Assembly (NCBI RefSeq): GCF_014645835.1
Contig: NZ_BMMM01000010.1
Span: forward strand, 124,001-188,000
Source: Streptomyces albiflavescens
GTDB lineage: Bacteria; Actinomycetota; Actinomycetes; Streptomycetales; Streptomycetaceae
Length of the DNA: 64,000 nt
Reading direction: 5' to 3'
Shown here: piece after piece, positions 44,171 through 52,384 of the stretch
Numbering within the stretch: the first letter of the stretch is position 1
Layout of the letters: every line of letters begins with the position of its first letter
Notes under the pieces: model-generated
The model's database searches: none
The model's input: the letters and a program-made list of their open reading frames with translations, nothing else
What the model was told of the DNA's origin: nothing
Translations under genes and position numbers: made by a program

Positions 44171-45302
44171 CCTTGTGCACTCCGTCCATGAGGTGGGTGG
44201 TGAAGACGCCGGCGACGGACCCGAACTGAAGGACCGCGTGGCCCGCCGCGCAGTTCACGTCCCGCCAAGCGCGCTGGACCGGGTCGGCCGTGGTCTGCGA
44301 CCGTGCTCCCCCGATCCGGAAGAGCCGGTCGACGGCGGCGCCGAGCAGCTCCGCCGCGAACGCGAAGTCCCTTGGTGCGCGGGCGCGTTCGAGCGCCCCG
44401 GCCGTACCGCTGTCGGCGGCCGCCGCCGCGCGCTCCAGCAGCAGCTGCGCGGCGTCGATCTCGGCTCCGGCGCGGGCCAGCGCCGTATGGACCGCCGGGT
44501 TGGCCCGTGCCGCCCCGCCGGTGATCTCCGTCTTGACGGCCAGTCGTGCCGCCGACGAACGCAGCGCCCCCCGCGCCGCGCCGAGCACGGGCGCGACGAA
44601 GGTCAGACCGTTGACGAGTTTGAACGGGACCCGCAGGCAGGTCGCCTTCTCGGCCGCCGTCCCCGCCATCAACTCGGCCTGCGCGAATGACAGATAGCCA
44701 GGAACGAACACGTCGTCGAGGGCGACCGCGTTGCTTCCGGTGCCGCTCAGACCGACGTTGGTCCAGGTGTCCAGGACCCGGTAGTGCGTCCGCGGGACCA
44801 TGAAAAACCGGTATTCCGGACCAGGGGCCATGGCGCCGAGGAGGGTCCATGAGGCGTGGTCGACGCCGCTCGCGAAGGGCCACTGGCCGCTGAGCCGGTG
44901 TCCGCCGTCGACGGCCCTCACCTCGCCGGCCGGTGCGATGGACCCCGCGAACAGGCCGTCGGGCCCCTCGCCCCAGATCTCCTGCCGCCCCTTCTCGGGC
45001 AGGTGGGACACCATCCGGCCGAGGATGGCGTGCACCGCCGCGTTCCAGGCGGTCGAGGCACAGCTCTCGCCGACCTCGGCGACGGCACCCAGCAGTGCGC
45101 TGAAGGTCCCTTCCTCGCCGCCCCAGCGGGCGGGTACGAGATGACGTGCGAAGCCTGCGGTCCGCAGTGCCTCGACGACCTCGGCGGGCAGCCGGCGCTC
45201 ACGCTCGACGCGGTCGGCGCAGCGTGACGCAACGGCGCGGAGTTCGGCCGTGCGCGGTACGGCGCCGAGGTCGGCGGTGACAGGGTGTGCGGCGACAGTC
45301 AT
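44163..45302 (-). CDS. Flavin-dependent hydroxylase, acyl-CoA-dehydrogenase fold
   Basis: 379 residues of the group D two-component monooxygenases (ActVA-Orf5/HpaB-like, acyl-CoA dehydrogenase fold). It contains VVEALRTAGFARHLVPARWGGEEG, VGESCASTAWNAAVHAILGRM, LSGQWPFASGVDHASW and TWTNVGLSGTGSNAVALDDVFVP. Such enzymes use reduced flavin from a separate reductase, probably the one at 13863. It likely hydroxylates the polyketide core. The ATG at 45302 is taken, with AAGGG upstream. It is coupled to the O-methyltransferase, suggesting hydroxylation followed by methylation. Confidence 0.88.
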   Translation of the reverse strand: MTVAAHPVTADLGAVPRTAELRAVASRCADRVERERRLPAEVVEALRTAGFARHLVPARWGGEEGTFSALLGAVAEVGESCASTAWNAAVHAILGRMVSHLPEKGRQEIWGEGPDGLFAGSIAPAGEVRAVDGGHRLSGQWPFASGVDHASWTLLGAMAPGPEYRFFMVPRTHYRVLDTWTNVGLSGTGSNAVALDDVFVPGYLSFAQAELMAGTAAEKATCLRVPFKLVNGLTFVAPVLGAARGALRSSAARLAVKTEITGGAARANPAVHTALARAGAEIDAAQLLLERAAAAADSGTAGALERARAPRDFAFAAELLGAAVDRLFRIGGARSQTTADPVQRAWRDVNCAAGHAVLQFGSVAGVFTTHLMDGVHKDV

Positions 45303-45363
45303 CTGGGTCCCTTCGTGGGCGTGCTGGCGGCGGTGCCTTCCTCCCGGCAAGCCGGTGACACCG

Positions 45364-46626
45364 TCAACCGGCCTCGCTCCCCCGCGTGTTGGCGGCGGAC
45401 GCCGCCAGCTCCTCGAGGCGCGGGACGAGATCGGCCGGTGTCGGCTGGGTGAGCAGTTCGCCGCGCAGCTCGGCCGCGCCGCGGGCGTACGCGTCGTCGT
45501 CGAGCAGATCCAGTAGCGCGCCGCGCAGCGCCTTGATGCCGGCCCCTGGACCGGCGGTCAGTTCGGCCCGTACGAGGTGGCGTGCGGCGCCCAGTTGCTC
45601 CAGCCGGTCGCCGGTCATCATCTGCTCGGGACGAGGCGAGATGATCAACTGCGGGGTTCCGGACCAGACCGAGGTCATCGTGGTCCCGCCGCCGCCCTGA
45701 TGGACCACCGCCGCGCAGGACGGCAGCAGCAGATGGAGCGGGAGGGCCTCGACGACGCGTACGCCGGCGGTGTCGGCGCCCAGGCGTTCGCGCTGCGCCG
45801 CCGAGAGCGCGAACACGATCTCGGCGTCCAGACCGGACACCGCCTCGACGACCTGGTCGAAGACGTCGGGATCGCCGTCCCCCTGAATCCTCCCCGTCGT
45901 GATGCCCCAGGTGACACAGACGCGTCGGCGTCCGGCCGGGGAGCGCAGCCAGTCCGGGCAGCCGCCGGGGCCGTTGTAGGGCACGAAGCGAGTGGTGAGC
46001 CTGGGTTCGGGCGAGGGGAGGCCCATCCGAGGCGGGCACGGGTCGATCCAGACGTCCGGCTCGGGTTTCGGCGCGACACCGAACCGCTCGAAGAGGGCCA
46101 CGAAGTCCGGCGCGAGCTCCCCGGTGAGCGGATCCCGCTGGTGCCGTGGGATCGCGATGTTGCCCCACAGGGTGGCCACGGTCGGTACATCGAGCACCGC
46201 GCCGGCCACGAGTCCGGCGAAGGTGACCGCGTCGTGCACCACGAGGTCGGGCCGCCAGTCGCGCGCGAAGTCCAGCACGCCGTCCACCATCGCCGCGGCC
46301 ATGGCGGTCTGCTTGTGCCCGAGGGCGGCGTACATCTCGCGCTGTTCAGGGCTGAGCAACTCGGGCCTGTCGTACCAGTCGGACGTCCAGCGCCGCTGGT
46401 GATGCCAGGAGTTCAGAGCGGGTGCGGTGGACATTCCCACGAGATCGGCGTCGTCGCGGACGGTCACCGGGCACAGACCCGCCCGGCTCACGGCGTCGGT
46501 CAGACCGGGGCCGACGGCGACTCGGACCTCGTGACCTGCGGCCTGCAGGGCCCAGCCGAGCGGCACCATGGGGAACAGATGTGACGGCCATGCCCACGTG
46601 GTGAGCAGTACGCGCAAGATCATCAC
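45364..46626 (-). CDS. Glycosyltransferase (GT1 family)
   Basis: 420 residues, the longest of the five. RVLLTTWAWPSHLFPMVPLGWALQAAGHEVRVAVGPG at the start; the donor motif reads AVVHQGGGGTTMTSVWSGTPQLIISPRPEQ, with Gln in place of the usual second His. That change occurs in some macrolide and aromatic glycosyltransferases. Possible starts are GTG 46626, ATG 46623 or TTG 46617; the last matches the start of its sisters and the GAGG spacing. It leads the operon with the hydroxylase and methyltransferase. Confidence 0.9.
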   Translation of the reverse strand: MMILRVLLTTWAWPSHLFPMVPLGWALQAAGHEVRVAVGPGLTDAVSRAGLCPVTVRDDADLVGMSTAPALNSWHHQRRWTSDWYDRPELLSPEQREMYAALGHKQTAMAAAMVDGVLDFARDWRPDLVVHDAVTFAGLVAGAVLDVPTVATLWGNIAIPRHQRDPLTGELAPDFVALFERFGVAPKPEPDVWIDPCPPRMGLPSPEPRLTTRFVPYNGPGGCPDWLRSPAGRRRVCVTWGITTGRIQGDGDPDVFDQVVEAVSGLDAEIVFALSAAQRERLGADTAGVRVVEALPLHLLLPSCAAVVHQGGGGTTMTSVWSGTPQLIISPRPEQMMTGDRLEQLGAARHLVRAELTAGPGAGIKALRGALLDLLDDDAYARGAAELRGELLTQPTPADLVPRLEELAASAANTRGSEAG

Positions 46627-46806
46627 CTCGGAGTGAGGGGTCGGAGTCGGCTGTCGCGATGTTCCCCGCAGGGCCTCGACGTCCGGCCGAGGAACGGTCG
46701 AGGGCCCCGTTCCTCTTCGAACCAGGTTCGAGACGCGGTCGGCATGCTGCGGACGCCGCCGTGCCTGTGTGGCCGGCAGGGCGTGACGACTCAGGAGGGT
46801 CTACGG

Positions 46807-47568
46807 ATGGACATGGGACTGCGCGACCGGACCGTGCTGGTGACCGGTGGGAGCAAGGGGATCGGGCTTGCGGTGGCTCGGGCGTACTCGGCCGAGGGCG
46901 CGCGGGTCGCGCTCACCTACCGGTCGGACGAGAAGGCGGGGGCACTCGCCGCGGCCGAGCTGGGCGCGGCCGACGACCGCGCCTGCCATCTGCGCTACGC
47001 GCTGGACGAGCCGGGCTCGCCGGAGGCCGTCGTGGACGACGTGTGTGCCCGGTGGGGCGGAATCGACGTCCTGGTGGCCAACGCCCTGGTACGCCCGCGA
47101 CGCCGGACCCCGGACGAGCGGTTCGAGGACCTGCCGCCGGCCGAGTGGGAGCCGCTGCTGCGCGGAAACGTCGCTGGGACCGTGCGCACGACCCAGCTGG
47201 CCCTCGCCCACATGCGCAAGCGGGGTTGGGGGCGCATCGTCTTCGTGTCCTCCCATGTCGCGGTGGACGGCAAACCGCGCCAGGAGATCTACGGCGCCGC
47301 GAAGATGGCGCTGCACGGGCTGATGCGCAGCATGGCGTGGGACGCGGGCCGCGACGGCGTACTGGTCAACGTGGTGAGCCCCGGGCTGACCCTGACGGAG
47401 GGCGTCCGTACCGTGCTGCCCGGCGAGGTACGGGAGGAGGAGCGCGGAATGACGCCGACGGGCCGACTGAGCCGTCCCGAGGAGATCGCGGCCGCGGTGA
47501 CATTCCTGGGCTCCGCCGCCAACGGCAACATCTCGGGCGAGGTGCTCACCGTGGCGGGCGGCCGCTGA
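46807..47568 (+). CDS. SDR ketoreductase (probable polyketide ketoreductase)
   Basis: 253 residues. Classical SDR: TVLVTGGSKGIGLAVARAYSAEG (TGxxxGIG), FVSSHVAVDG and catalytic EIYGAAKMALHGLM (YxxxK). It is most simply the C9 ketoreductase of the polyketide chain (OxyJ-type role), needed by the didomain aromatase. A sugar or late-stage reductase is the alternative, because it lies away from the PKS operon. AGGAGG precedes the ATG at 46807. It converges with the KAS III-like gene, 24 bases apart. Confidence 0.82.
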   Translation: MDMGLRDRTVLVTGGSKGIGLAVARAYSAEGARVALTYRSDEKAGALAAAELGAADDRACHLRYALDEPGSPEAVVDDVCARWGGIDVLVANALVRPRRRTPDERFEDLPPAEWEPLLRGNVAGTVRTTQLALAHMRKRGWGRIVFVSSHVAVDGKPRQEIYGAAKMALHGLMRSMAWDAGRDGVLVNVVSPGLTLTEGVRTVLPGEVREEERGMTPTGRLSRPEEIAAAVTFLGSAANGNISGEVLTVAGGR

Positions 47569-47592
47569 CCCACGGCCCGTCGGCGCCCTGGT

Positions 47593-48627
47593 TCAGCGTG
47601 CGGGCAACCGGAGGATCTCCACGACCGCGGCCGTGCAGGTGTAGCCCGCTCCACCGCCGAACAACAGGACCCGGTCGCCGGGCGAGACGAGTGCGTTCTC
47701 GACGAGATGGGCGAGCCCCGCGTACTGGTCGCCCGCGCCGACATGGCCGGTGGTACGCCCGTACGCCCAGGACGTACGCTCGTCCGGCAGACCGAGCAGG
47801 TCGTGCAGTTCATGGCCTGTGCCGCGCCGGGAGACCGGGATGATCGCATGGGCGATGTCGTCCATGGCCGTGTCGGCGTCCTGAAGAGCCTGCGTCTTCG
47901 CCGCCACCAGCAGGTCGATGTAGCGGTGGGTGAGGTCGGGCATGGCCGCCAGTGCCGCGCCGCGGACCGTCCGCGCGCCCAGGTCGACCACCGGTGACGG
48001 CTCGACCGGGTGTGGGGCGAACGGCTCGTCACCCCGGGCGAGTATCTCCAGCGAGTTGTCCACGCCGGTGGCCGTGGACAGCACCCGGGCGAAGCCGTCA
48101 CGGGTGGACAGCACGAGCGCGGCGGCGCCGTCGCCGTACATCGTCACATCGACGCTGTTCCAGCGATCGATCCGCGGGCCGGCGAAGCGGTCACCGGTGG
48201 TGAGGAGGGCGGCGTGTCCACCACCGATGCCCGCCCCGAGGTACGCCGCGGCCAACTCGATGGCCCCCATGCCACCGTTGCAGCGCTGGGCCAGGCCGAA
48301 GGCGGGCACCTGGCGACCGACGGCCTCGTGGGCGATGTAACTGGCCGCCGGCCAGAGATCGATGCCCTGGAACCACAGCGAACTGTGCAGCACCAGAGAG
48401 ACATCGGCGGGGTCGACGTTCCCGCGGCCGAGCGCCTCCCGGGCCGCGCGCACCGCCATGCGCGGCGGGGCGTCCTCCTCGGCGTCGGACGCCACCGTGA
48501 CCGACTCGATCCCGCGCAGCTTGCTCCGCTCCGGATCCAGCAGACCGGCGGAGACCGCGTCCTCCGCGGCCACGAGGGGCGGCAGCCAGGCTGCCACGCC
48601 GGACACGAACAGGTTTTCCCAACGCAT
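47593..48627 (-). CDS. cerJ: KAS III-like malonyl ester-forming acyltransferase (CerJ-type)
   Basis: 344 residues, thiolase fold. Cys116 (GLAQRCNGGMGAIEL) is the acyl-carrying cysteine. The usual KAS III His (PHQAN) is replaced by PVSRR, and the Asn motif (GNTSAAS) by GHVGAGD, giving His295 and Asp300. Enzymes with this changed triad move acyl groups to oxygen instead of making carbon-carbon bonds. Length, Cys116 and His295 match my memory of CerJ of S. tendae, which esterifies cervimycin sugars with malonyl, methylmalonyl or dimethylmalonyl groups. It lies next to the trideoxysugar genes, not with the minimal PKS. Acyl-ACP shuttles such as ChlB3 share the motif and are the alternative. Confidence 0.85.
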   Translation of the reverse strand: MRWENLFVSGVAAWLPPLVAAEDAVSAGLLDPERSKLRGIESVTVASDAEEDAPPRMAVRAAREALGRGNVDPADVSLVLHSSLWFQGIDLWPAASYIAHEAVGRQVPAFGLAQRCNGGMGAIELAAAYLGAGIGGGHAALLTTGDRFAGPRIDRWNSVDVTMYGDGAAALVLSTRDGFARVLSTATGVDNSLEILARGDEPFAPHPVEPSPVVDLGARTVRGAALAAMPDLTHRYIDLLVAAKTQALQDADTAMDDIAHAIIPVSRRGTGHELHDLLGLPDERTSWAYGRTTGHVGAGDQYAGLAHLVENALVSPGDRVLLFGGGAGYTCTAAVVEILRLPAR

Positions 48628-48785
48628 GGAGACCTCTCCCGGTTCTGGTGGGGTGACGTGCCGGCCACCCTGACACCGTCGCCTTGAGCACCCGTCGAGA
48701 AAGAGCCGTCCCCTTCCACCGCGGCTTGAACCGGTGTCGAAGCGCATCGGTGAGGCTGGCCCCAACCGCGACGTGGAGGTGGACG

Positions 48786-50093
48786 ATGGCCCGCGAGGCC
48801 AAACGGCTCATTCTTGAATCGGTGGCGAAATACCACCAGGAGACCGCCGGGGACACGGAGTTCATACCGGGAGTGACTCCGGTGCTGCCGTCCGGAGCGG
48901 TCCTCACCGCCGAGGACCGGGTGGCGCTGGTCGAGGCAGCGCTGGACATGCGTATCGCCGCGGGTGTCAGCTCCCGCAGGTTCGAGCGGCAGTTCGCCAA
49001 AGCTCTGGGCCTGCGCAAGGCGCATCTGACCAACTCCGGCTCCTCGGCGAACCTGTTGGCTCTGTCGTCCCTCACCTCGCCCCAGCTCGGGGACCGCAGG
49101 ATGAAGCCGGGCGACGAGGTGATCACCGTCGCTGCGGGCTTCCCCACCACGGTCAACCCGATCTTCCAGAACGGGATGACACCGGTCTTCGTCGATGTCG
49201 AGCTCGGCACCTACAACGCCACGGCGGAGCGCGTCGCGGCCGCGATCGGTCCCAAGACCAGGGCCATCATGATCGCCCACGCTCTCGGCAACCCGTACGA
49301 GGTGGACGAGATCGCCCGGCTCGCCGACGAGCACGACCTGTTCCTCATCGAGGACAACTGCGATGCGGTGGGGTCCCTGCACCGGGGCAGATTCACCGGC
49401 ACGTTCGGCGACCTCGCCACGACGAGCTTCTATCCGGCGCACCACATCACCACGGGTGAGGGCGGCTGTGTGCTCACCGACAACCTGGTGCTGGCCAGGA
49501 TCGTCGAGTCGATGCGCGACTGGGGCCGGGACTGCTGGTGCGAACCCGGCGAGGACGACACCTGCCACAAGCGGTTCCGGTACCAGCTCGGCGACCTGCC
49601 ACCGCAGTACGACCACAAGTACACGTTCTCCCACGTCGGTTACAACCTGAAGGGCACCGACATCCAGGCGGCTCTGGGCGTCACCCAGCTCACCCGGCTC
49701 GAGGAGTTCGGTGCCGCCCGTCGGCGCAACTGGCAGCGGCTGCGCGACGGTCTCGAGGGCACGCCGGGCTTCCTGCTGCCCCTCGCCACGCCGGGCAGCG
49801 ACCCCAGCTGGTTCGGGTTCGCGATCACACTGACCGACGACGCCGGGTACGACCGCTACGAGCTGCTGCGTTTCCTCGGCGACCGCAAGATCGGCACACG
49901 GCTGCTGTTCGCGGGCAACCTGACGCGCCACCCCGGCTATCTCGACCGGGAGTTCCGGGTGGTCGGCGACCTCACCAACAGCGACGTCATTCTCGAACGG
50001 ACCTTCTGGGTGGGTGTCTATCCCGGGCTGACGAGCGAGATGATCGACTATGTGGCCGCGTCGCTGAGGGAGTTCGCCCGCGGCGCACGCTGA
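48786..50093 (+). CDS. NDP-4-keto-6-deoxyhexose 3-dehydratase (E1/SpnQ type, PMP + [2Fe-2S])
   Basis: 435 residues, DegT/AspAT fold. The PLP lysine is replaced by His220 in SFYPAHHITTGEGG, so the cofactor works as PMP and removes the C3 hydroxyl. Four cysteines, Cys192, Cys250, Cys252 and Cys260, have the exact C-x57-C-x1-C-x7-C spacing of the [2Fe-2S] site in E1 of ascarylose synthesis and in SpnQ. This makes 3-deoxy (2,3,6-trideoxy) sugars. No E3-type reductase is present in the window; as with SpnQ, general ferredoxin or flavodoxin systems may serve. It diverges from cerJ; ATG at 48786. Confidence 0.95.
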   Translation: MAREAKRLILESVAKYHQETAGDTEFIPGVTPVLPSGAVLTAEDRVALVEAALDMRIAAGVSSRRFERQFAKALGLRKAHLTNSGSSANLLALSSLTSPQLGDRRMKPGDEVITVAAGFPTTVNPIFQNGMTPVFVDVELGTYNATAERVAAAIGPKTRAIMIAHALGNPYEVDEIARLADEHDLFLIEDNCDAVGSLHRGRFTGTFGDLATTSFYPAHHITTGEGGCVLTDNLVLARIVESMRDWGRDCWCEPGEDDTCHKRFRYQLGDLPPQYDHKYTFSHVGYNLKGTDIQAALGVTQLTRLEEFGAARRRNWQRLRDGLEGTPGFLLPLATPGSDPSWFGFAITLTDDAGYDRYELLRFLGDRKIGTRLLFAGNLTRHPGYLDREFRVVGDLTNSDVILERTFWVGVYPGLTSEMIDYVAASLREFARGAR

Positions 50094-50114
50094 CCGCGCA
50101 CCTCCCACGTGCGG

Positions 50115-50161
50115 ACGCCGTGTGGGGCCGCCCCCTCGGAAGGGGCGGCCCCACACGGCGT
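50115..50161. terminator. Strong bidirectional hairpin terminator
   Basis: A perfect 20-bp stem (50115-50134 with 50142-50161) and 7-base loop between the converging 3-dehydratase and amidotransferase genes. Confidence 0.9.
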
Positions 50162-50174
50162 AGTGGCACGAAGC

Positions 50175-52013
50175 TCAGATGTCGAGGGTGACGCCGTACG
50201 CGCCGAGCCAGGCGTTGAGCCACAGGGCCATCTCGATCCCTCCACGGGCGTAGGGCCGGCTGACGTCGCCCGGCGCCCGGTCCAGGGTCCTGCGCACCCG
50301 GTCGAGGTCCAGCAACGGGCGTACCGGTGCGCCCGGATCGCTCATCACCTCGGCCAATCGGCCGCGCAGAGCCCGCTCGTAGTGGGGGTCCTGGGTCGCG
50401 GGATACGGCGTCTTCTCCCGCCGGAGGATCGACGCCGGCAGGAGGTCGGCGGTCGCGGCCCGCAGCAGGCTCTTCTCCCTGCCGTCGAAGGTCTTCATCG
50501 CCCAGGGAACGTTGAAGACGTACTCCACCAGCCGGTGATCGCAGAACGGCACCCGGACCTCGAGTCCGACGGCCATGCTCATCCTGTCCTTGCGGTCGAG
50601 GAGCGTCTGCACGAACCGGGTGAGGTTGAGATACGTGATCTCCCGCATCCGGCGCTCGGTGGCGTCCTCGCCGGGCAAGACCGGTACCTCCGCCAGGCCC
50701 TCCCGGTAGCGGGCCGCACGGTAGCCGGGGATGTCCAGCTTCTCCAACAGGCCGGGGTCGAGCAGACCGAGACCGCCGAAGTAGCGGGCCGATCCCGAGG
50801 TGAGCCAGGGAAAGGTGTCGGCGGCTATCGCACGCGGGTTGCGGAACCAGAGGTAGCCGCCGAACAGTTCGTCCGCGGACTCGCCGGACAGCGCCACCAT
50901 CGACCGCTGTCGGACGGCGCGGAACAACAGATACATGGAGGGCCACATGTCGCCCCAGAACGCCGGGGGCAGGTCGGTGGCCCTGAGGACCGCGGCCCGG
51001 ACCTCCGGGGCGACCAGATCCGCGCTGTCCAGCAGCACCTCGGTGTGCTCGGCGCCGACGTACGCGGCCAGCTCGTGGGCGAACGGCGCGTCGGGGGAAG
51101 ATCGCACCGCGTCCGGCGCGAACTCCCGCCCGGTCGGGGCGAAGTCGACGGAGAACGACCGCACCGCGGACTCGCTGTGCGCCGCCGCCAGCGCGGTCAC
51201 CGCGGAGGAGTCGAGCCCTCCCGACAGCAGGGTGCACAGCGGGACGTCGGAGATGAGCTGGCGCGAGACGATGTCCTCGAGCAGACCGCGGACGGTACCG
51301 ATGGTGGTCTGCAGGTCGTCCGTGTGCTCCGTCGCCTCCAGAGTCCAGTAGCGGCGCCGCAGCGTGCCCTGTCTGCGCACTCGCAGCAATTGGCCGGGCC
51401 GTACCTCCCGCAGCGCGGAGAAGACCGCGTGCTCCGGGGTCTTCACCATGTCCAGGGCCTCGCACAGTCCTTCGGCGTCCACGGTGCGCGGGACGGCCGG
51501 GTTGGCGAAGAGGGCCTTGGGCTCGGAGCCGAAGAGGATGCCGTGTTCGGTCTCGTGGTAGTAGAGCGGCTTGACGCCCATGCGGTCGCGCACGAGGAGC
51601 AGTTCCTCGGTTCTGGCGTCCCAGATACCGAAGGCGTACATGCCGTTGAGTCGGTCGGCCAGTGACTCGCCCCACTCAAGATAGGCGTGCAGGACGACTT
51701 CGGTGTCGCTCCGGGTTCGGAAGACGTGCCCCTTGGCGGCGAGTTCCGCGCGCAGCTCCCGGAAGTTGTAGACCTCCCCGCAGAAGCTCAGCGCGACCAC
51801 CGTGCTGCCGTCCGCGTCGTACGTCATGGGCTGGGCTCCGCCCGCCCGGTCGATGATGGACAGCCTGCGGTGGCCGAGCATGACCCGACGGGCCGAGAAG
51901 ATCCCCTCGTCGTCGGGGCCCCGGCACGCCAGGACGTCCGTCATGGCCCGTGCGACGGACGGGTCTGTGGAGGGATCACGCTCGTAGTCGACCCACCCGA
52001 CGATGCCACACAT
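50175..52013 (-). CDS. Asparagine-synthetase-like amidotransferase (OxyD type)
   Basis: 612 residues. It has the N-terminal nucleophile Cys2 (MCGIVGWVDYERD) of class II glutaminases, RLSIIDRAGGAQPM, and the synthetase PP-loop LLSGGLDSSAVTALA. In oxytetracycline synthesis the homologue OxyD is needed to start the chain with malonamate, giving the carboxamide. Position directly after KS-alpha, CLF and ACP supports that role. The alternative is late amidation, as in lysolipin/xantholipin-type clusters. It starts 36 bases after the ACP gene. Confidence 0.92.
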   Translation of the reverse strand: MCGIVGWVDYERDPSTDPSVARAMTDVLACRGPDDEGIFSARRVMLGHRRLSIIDRAGGAQPMTYDADGSTVVALSFCGEVYNFRELRAELAAKGHVFRTRSDTEVVLHAYLEWGESLADRLNGMYAFGIWDARTEELLLVRDRMGVKPLYYHETEHGILFGSEPKALFANPAVPRTVDAEGLCEALDMVKTPEHAVFSALREVRPGQLLRVRRQGTLRRRYWTLEATEHTDDLQTTIGTVRGLLEDIVSRQLISDVPLCTLLSGGLDSSAVTALAAAHSESAVRSFSVDFAPTGREFAPDAVRSSPDAPFAHELAAYVGAEHTEVLLDSADLVAPEVRAAVLRATDLPPAFWGDMWPSMYLLFRAVRQRSMVALSGESADELFGGYLWFRNPRAIAADTFPWLTSGSARYFGGLGLLDPGLLEKLDIPGYRAARYREGLAEVPVLPGEDATERRMREITYLNLTRFVQTLLDRKDRMSMAVGLEVRVPFCDHRLVEYVFNVPWAMKTFDGREKSLLRAATADLLPASILRREKTPYPATQDPHYERALRGRLAEVMSDPGAPVRPLLDLDRVRRTLDRAPGDVSRPYARGGIEMALWLNAWLGAYGVTLDI

Positions 52014-52049
52014 CTGCTGTGCCCTTTCCCCAGTTCTCCGGCATGGGTG

Positions 52050-52307
52050 TCAAACCGACTGCGTGGACGCCTTGTTGATCTCGTCCAGCAGCGCGCGCGG
52101 CGTTCCCTCGACATCGATGGCCTCGTCCGACAGGGTGATGCCGAGATCACGCTCGATCCACCGGACCGTGTTGAAGAGAGCGAGCGAGTCGTAGCCGAGC
52201 GACTCGAAGTCGACATCGAGGATGTCTCCTTCGAGGCTCACGTCCTCGTCCTCACCGGCGCTCTCGCGCAGCACGTCCACCAGTTCCTTGACGCCGAAGG
52301 CAGCCAT
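52050..52307 (-). CDS. Acyl carrier protein of the type II PKS
   Basis: 85 residues. The phosphopantetheine attachment serine is Ser41 in SLGYDSLALFNTV, followed by the acidic recognition helix VRWIERDLGI. AGGAATACGG precedes the ATG at 52307. It lies between CLF and the amidotransferase gene, the standard minimal-PKS order. Confidence 0.95.
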   Translation of the reverse strand: MAAFGVKELVDVLRESAGEDEDVSLEGDILDVDFESLGYDSLALFNTVRWIERDLGITLSDEAIDVEGTPRALLDEINKASTQSV

Positions 52308-52384
52308 GTTCCGTATTCCTCTCATCAGTTGTTCCGGTACGTGTGCACCGGTTGCGGCGGCACCCGTGCGGCGGGCTGCCGGGG

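Noticed and set aside
47593..48627. Reading the KAS III-like gene as a starter-unit priming ketosynthase
   Set aside because: The condensing His and Asn are replaced (PVSRR; GHVGAGD) and the gene lies away from the minimal PKS; ester transfer fits better.
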